From: Petrolisthes cinctipes | Lineage: Eukaryota > Arthropoda > Malacostraca > Decapoda > Porcellanidae | Direction of reading: 5' to 3' | DNA length: 64,000 nt | Assembly: GCA_033782935.1 (NCBI GenBank) | Contig: JAWQEG010000004.1 | Span: forward strand, 124,001 to 188,000 | In this document: positions 61,738 through 64,000 of the stretch, in pieces | Numbering within the stretch: position 1 is the stretch's first letter | Layout of the letters: each line of letters begins with the position of its first letter | Made by a program: the position numbers and the translations under genes | The notes under the pieces: model-generated | The model's input: the letters and a program-made list of their open reading frames with translations, nothing else | What the model was told of the DNA's origin: nothing | The model's database searches: none

Positions 61738-62739
61738 TGTTCAGATTGCTTCTGGGACCCCAAAATATTGAATTTTCGGGTGTTTTGAGCCTGAATTTGA
61801 GATATAAACGGGTACAGAAGATACATGCACATATTGACTTTGGGCACCAAAAATATCGATTTTTAGTATGTTTTGGGCCTGAATTTTGAAAATACTCTAA
61901 CACGGAGTAGGCATGTACAGATCGCTTCTGAGACCCCAAAATATCGAATTTTCGGGTGTTTAGGGCCAGAATTTGAGATATAAACGGGTACAGAAGATGC
62001 ATGCACATATCGACTTTTGGGCACCTAAAAGATCGATTTTCAGTATGTTTTTGGCCTGTATTTTGAAAATACTCTAACACGGAGTAGGCATGTACAGATA
62101 CCTTCTGGGACCTCTAAATATCGAATTTTCGGGTGTTTTGGGACTGAATTTGAGATATCGATTTTTTGGCACCTAAAATGTCGATTTTTAGCATGTTTTT
62201 AGCCTATATTTTGAAAATATTCTAGCACTGTGTAGGCATGTACAGATTGCTTCTGGGACCCCAAAATATTGAATTTTCGGGTGTTTTGAGCCTGAATTTG
62301 AGATATAAACGGGTACAGAAGATACATGCACATATTGACTTTGGGCATCTAAAATATCGATTTTCAGCATGTTTTTGGCCTGTATTTTGAAAATACTCTA
62401 ACACTGAGTAGGCATGTACAGATTGCTTCTGGGACCCCAAAATATTGAATTTTCGGGTGTTTTGAGCCTGAATTTGAGATATAAACGGGTAATGAAGATG
62501 CATGCACATATCGACTTTTGTGCACCTAAAAGATCGATTTTCAGTATGTTTTGAGCATGTATTTTGAAAATACTCTAACACGGAGTAGGCATGTACAGAT
62601 CGCTTCTGGGACCCCTAAATATCGAATTTTCGGGTGTTTTGGGACTGAATTTGAGATATCGACTTTTTGGCACCTAAAAGATCGATTTTTAGCATGTTTT
62701 TAGCCTATATTTTGAAAATATTCTAGCACTGAGTAGGCA
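61738..62739 (+). repeat. 1,317-bp duplication, copy 2, and following alpha unit
   Basis: The unit at 61738-62238 repeats 60421-60921 with the same TGTTCAG start, TTTTTAGTATG and CTTCTGAGACCCC. The next unit, 62239-62739, is alpha with CATGTTTTTGGCC in M1 and GGGTAATGAAG in M2. Confidence 0.88.
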
Positions 62740-63063
62740 TGTACAGATTGCTTCTGGGACCCCAAAATATTGAATTTTCGGGTGTTTTGAGCCTGAATTT
62801 GATATATAAACGGGTACAGAAGATACATGCACATATTGACTTTGGGCACCAAAAATATCGATTTTCAGCATGTTTTGGGCCTGAATTTTGAAAATAATCT
62901 AACACGGAGTAGGCATGTACAGATACCTTCTGGGACCTCTAAATATCGAATTTTCGGGTGTTTTGGGACTGAATTTGAGATATCGATTTTTTGGCACCTA
63001 AAAGGTCGATTTTTAGCATGTTTTTAGCCTATATTTTGAAAATATTCTAGCACTGTGTAGGCA
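62740..63063 (+). repeat. 324-bp dimer M1beta-M3beta
   Basis: M1-beta with GAAAATAATCTAACACGG and GATATATAAACGGG is joined to M3-beta with CCTAAAAGGTCG. Third member of the AATAATCTAAC dimer group. Confidence 0.87.
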
Positions 63064-64000
63064 TGTACAGATTGCTTCTGGGACCCCAAAATATTGAATT
63101 TTCGGGTTTTTTGAGCCTGAATTTGAGATATAAACGGGTACAGAATATACATGCACATATTGACTTTGGGCATCTAAATATCGATTTTCAGCATGTTTTG
63201 GGCCTGTATTTTGAAAATACTCTAACACTGAGTAGGCATGTACAGATTGCTTCTGGGACCCCAAAATATTGAATTTTCGGGTGTTTTGAGCCTGAATTTG
63301 AGATATAAACGGTTACTGAAGATGCATGCACATATCGACTTTTGTGCACCTAAAAGATCGATTTTCAGTATGTTTTGAGCATGTATTTTGAAAATACTCT
63401 AACACGGAGTAGGCATGTACAGATCGCTTCTGGGACCCCAAAATATCGAATTTTCGGGTGTTTTGGGACTGAATTTGAGATATCGACTTTTTGGCACCTA
63501 AAAGATCGATTTTTAGCATGTATTTAGCCTATATTTTGAAAATATTCTAGCACTGAGTAGGCATGTACAGATTGCTTCTGGGACCCCAAAATATTGAATT
63601 TTCGGGTGTTTTGAGCCTGAATTTGGGACATAAACTGGTACAGAAGATACATGCACATATTGACTTTGGGCATCTAAAATATCGATTTTTAGCATGTTTT
63701 GGGCCTGTATTTTGAAAATACTCTAACACAGAGTAGGCATGTACAGATCGCTTCTGGGACCCCTAAATATCGATTTTTCGGGTGTTTTGGGACTGAATTT
63801 GAGATATCGACTTTTTGGCACCTAAAAGATCGATTTTTAGCATGTTTTTAGCCTATATTTTGAAAATATTCTAGCACTGTGTAGGCATGTACAGATTGCT
63901 TCTGGGACCCCAAAATATTGAATTTTCGGGTGTTTTGAGCCTGAATTTGAGATATAAACGGGTACAGAAGATAAATGCACATATTGACTTTGGGCATCTA
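63064..64000 (+). repeat. Alpha unit, M1-M3 dimer and truncated last monomer
   Basis: A 500-bp alpha unit at 63064-63563 (TTCGGGTTTTTTG, CATCTAAATATCG with one A lost; its M3 begins CCCCAAAATATCG), a 324-bp M1-M3 dimer at 63564-63887 (GAATTTGGGACATAAACTGG), then the first 113 bases of an M1-alpha cut by the window end. Confidence 0.86.

Larger units (their letters stand above)
1..64000 (+). repeat. Satellite DNA array with trimeric higher-order repeat, fills the window
   Basis: Every part of the window aligns to one monomer family that starts at TGTACAG and recurs every 176, 177 or 148 bases, always in the same orientation. The repeating trio M1-M2-M3 adds up to 501 bases, and about 130 such units or their irregular derivatives fill the sequence. 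No stretch of foreign sequence longer than a few bases interrupts it, and no inverted segment was seen. GC is about 37.5% in a hand-counted monomer. Satellites of this monomer length with higher-order repeats are known from centromeres and heterochromatin of plants and animals; assignment to a centromere is inference. The array runs off both ends, so its full length is unknown. Confidence 0.98.

Noticed and set aside
1..64000. Recurring ORFs of 60, 100, 119, 127 and 160 codons on the minus strand and 60-90 codons on the plus strand, as a gene family or tandem protein repeat
   Set aside because: They recur with the satellite period, end at stops within every unit, change length with each monomer rearrangement, and show free amino acid replacement between haplotypes. 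They lack recognisable domains.
1..64000. CRISPR array
   Set aside because: Repeat units are 148-177 bases with no unique spacers between them, and there are no cas-like genes.
1..64000. LTR or other transposon fragments as the source of the repeat
   Set aside because: No terminal repeats, target-site duplications, primer-binding site or coding remnants; the repeat is strictly tandem.
1..64000. Assembly artefact producing a falsely expanded array
   Set aside because: Copies differ by private variants and irregular units in a consistent nested order, unlike simple assembler looping. The 3.96-kb and 8.5-kb duplications would still merit read-depth checks.
1..64000. Large inverted repeats or cruciform-forming arms
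   Set aside because: All monomers point the same way; only short dyads (up to about 15 bases) were found.
1..64000. Species assignment
   Set aside because: I do not recognise the monomer, and monomer length with HOR structure is not specific to one lineage.

Overview
The whole 64-kb window is one uninterrupted eukaryotic-type satellite DNA array. I see no protein-coding gene, rRNA, tRNA, transposon or unique-sequence spacer. All copies run head to tail in one orientation, with GC about 37-38% (hand count of one monomer). Such an array fits a nuclear centromeric, pericentromeric or other heterochromatic block. Monomers of about 170-180 bp are common in plant and animal centromeres. I do not recognise this family, so I do not assign a species or lineage.

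The organisation is nested. (1) The basic monomer is 176/177 bp and starts, in my phasing, at TGTACAG. (2) Each monomer is itself an old dimer of two 88-bp halves, about 64% identical by hand count without gaps. (3) Three monomers, M1 (176 bp), M2 (177 bp) and M3 (148 bp, a monomer lacking 29 bp), form a higher-order repeat (HOR) of 501 bp. (4) The HOR exists in two co-existing haplotypes, alpha and beta, separated by linked diagnostic bases. They often alternate, giving a superunit of about 0.99-1.0 kb. (5) Larger tandem duplications lie on top of this: an 8.49-kb block (2.4-10.9 kb repeated at 10.9-17.9 kb), a 3.96-kb block (24.5-28.5 kb repeated at 28.5-32.6 kb), and blocks of 1,816 bp (35.3-38.1 kb), 1,994 bp (46.4-49.9 kb) and 1,317 bp (60.4-62.2 kb).

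Irregular units mark past unequal exchanges. They include tetramers of 648, 676-679 and 668 bp, dimers of 314-325 bp, a lone 177-bp monomer pair of sites, and a six-monomer stretch with a chimeric third monomer at 42.4-43.4 kb. About 130 HOR-like units fit in the window. Thirty unit junctions carry the same 10-bp deletion.

Many short open reading frames recur every unit (60, 119 and 127 codons on the minus strand, 66 on the plus strand). They are consequences of the repeat rather than genes: each unit has stops, and the two haplotypes differ freely in amino acids. The biology here is concerted evolution of a satellite by unequal exchange, and possibly chromatin or kinetochore organisation. 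No gene network is encoded.
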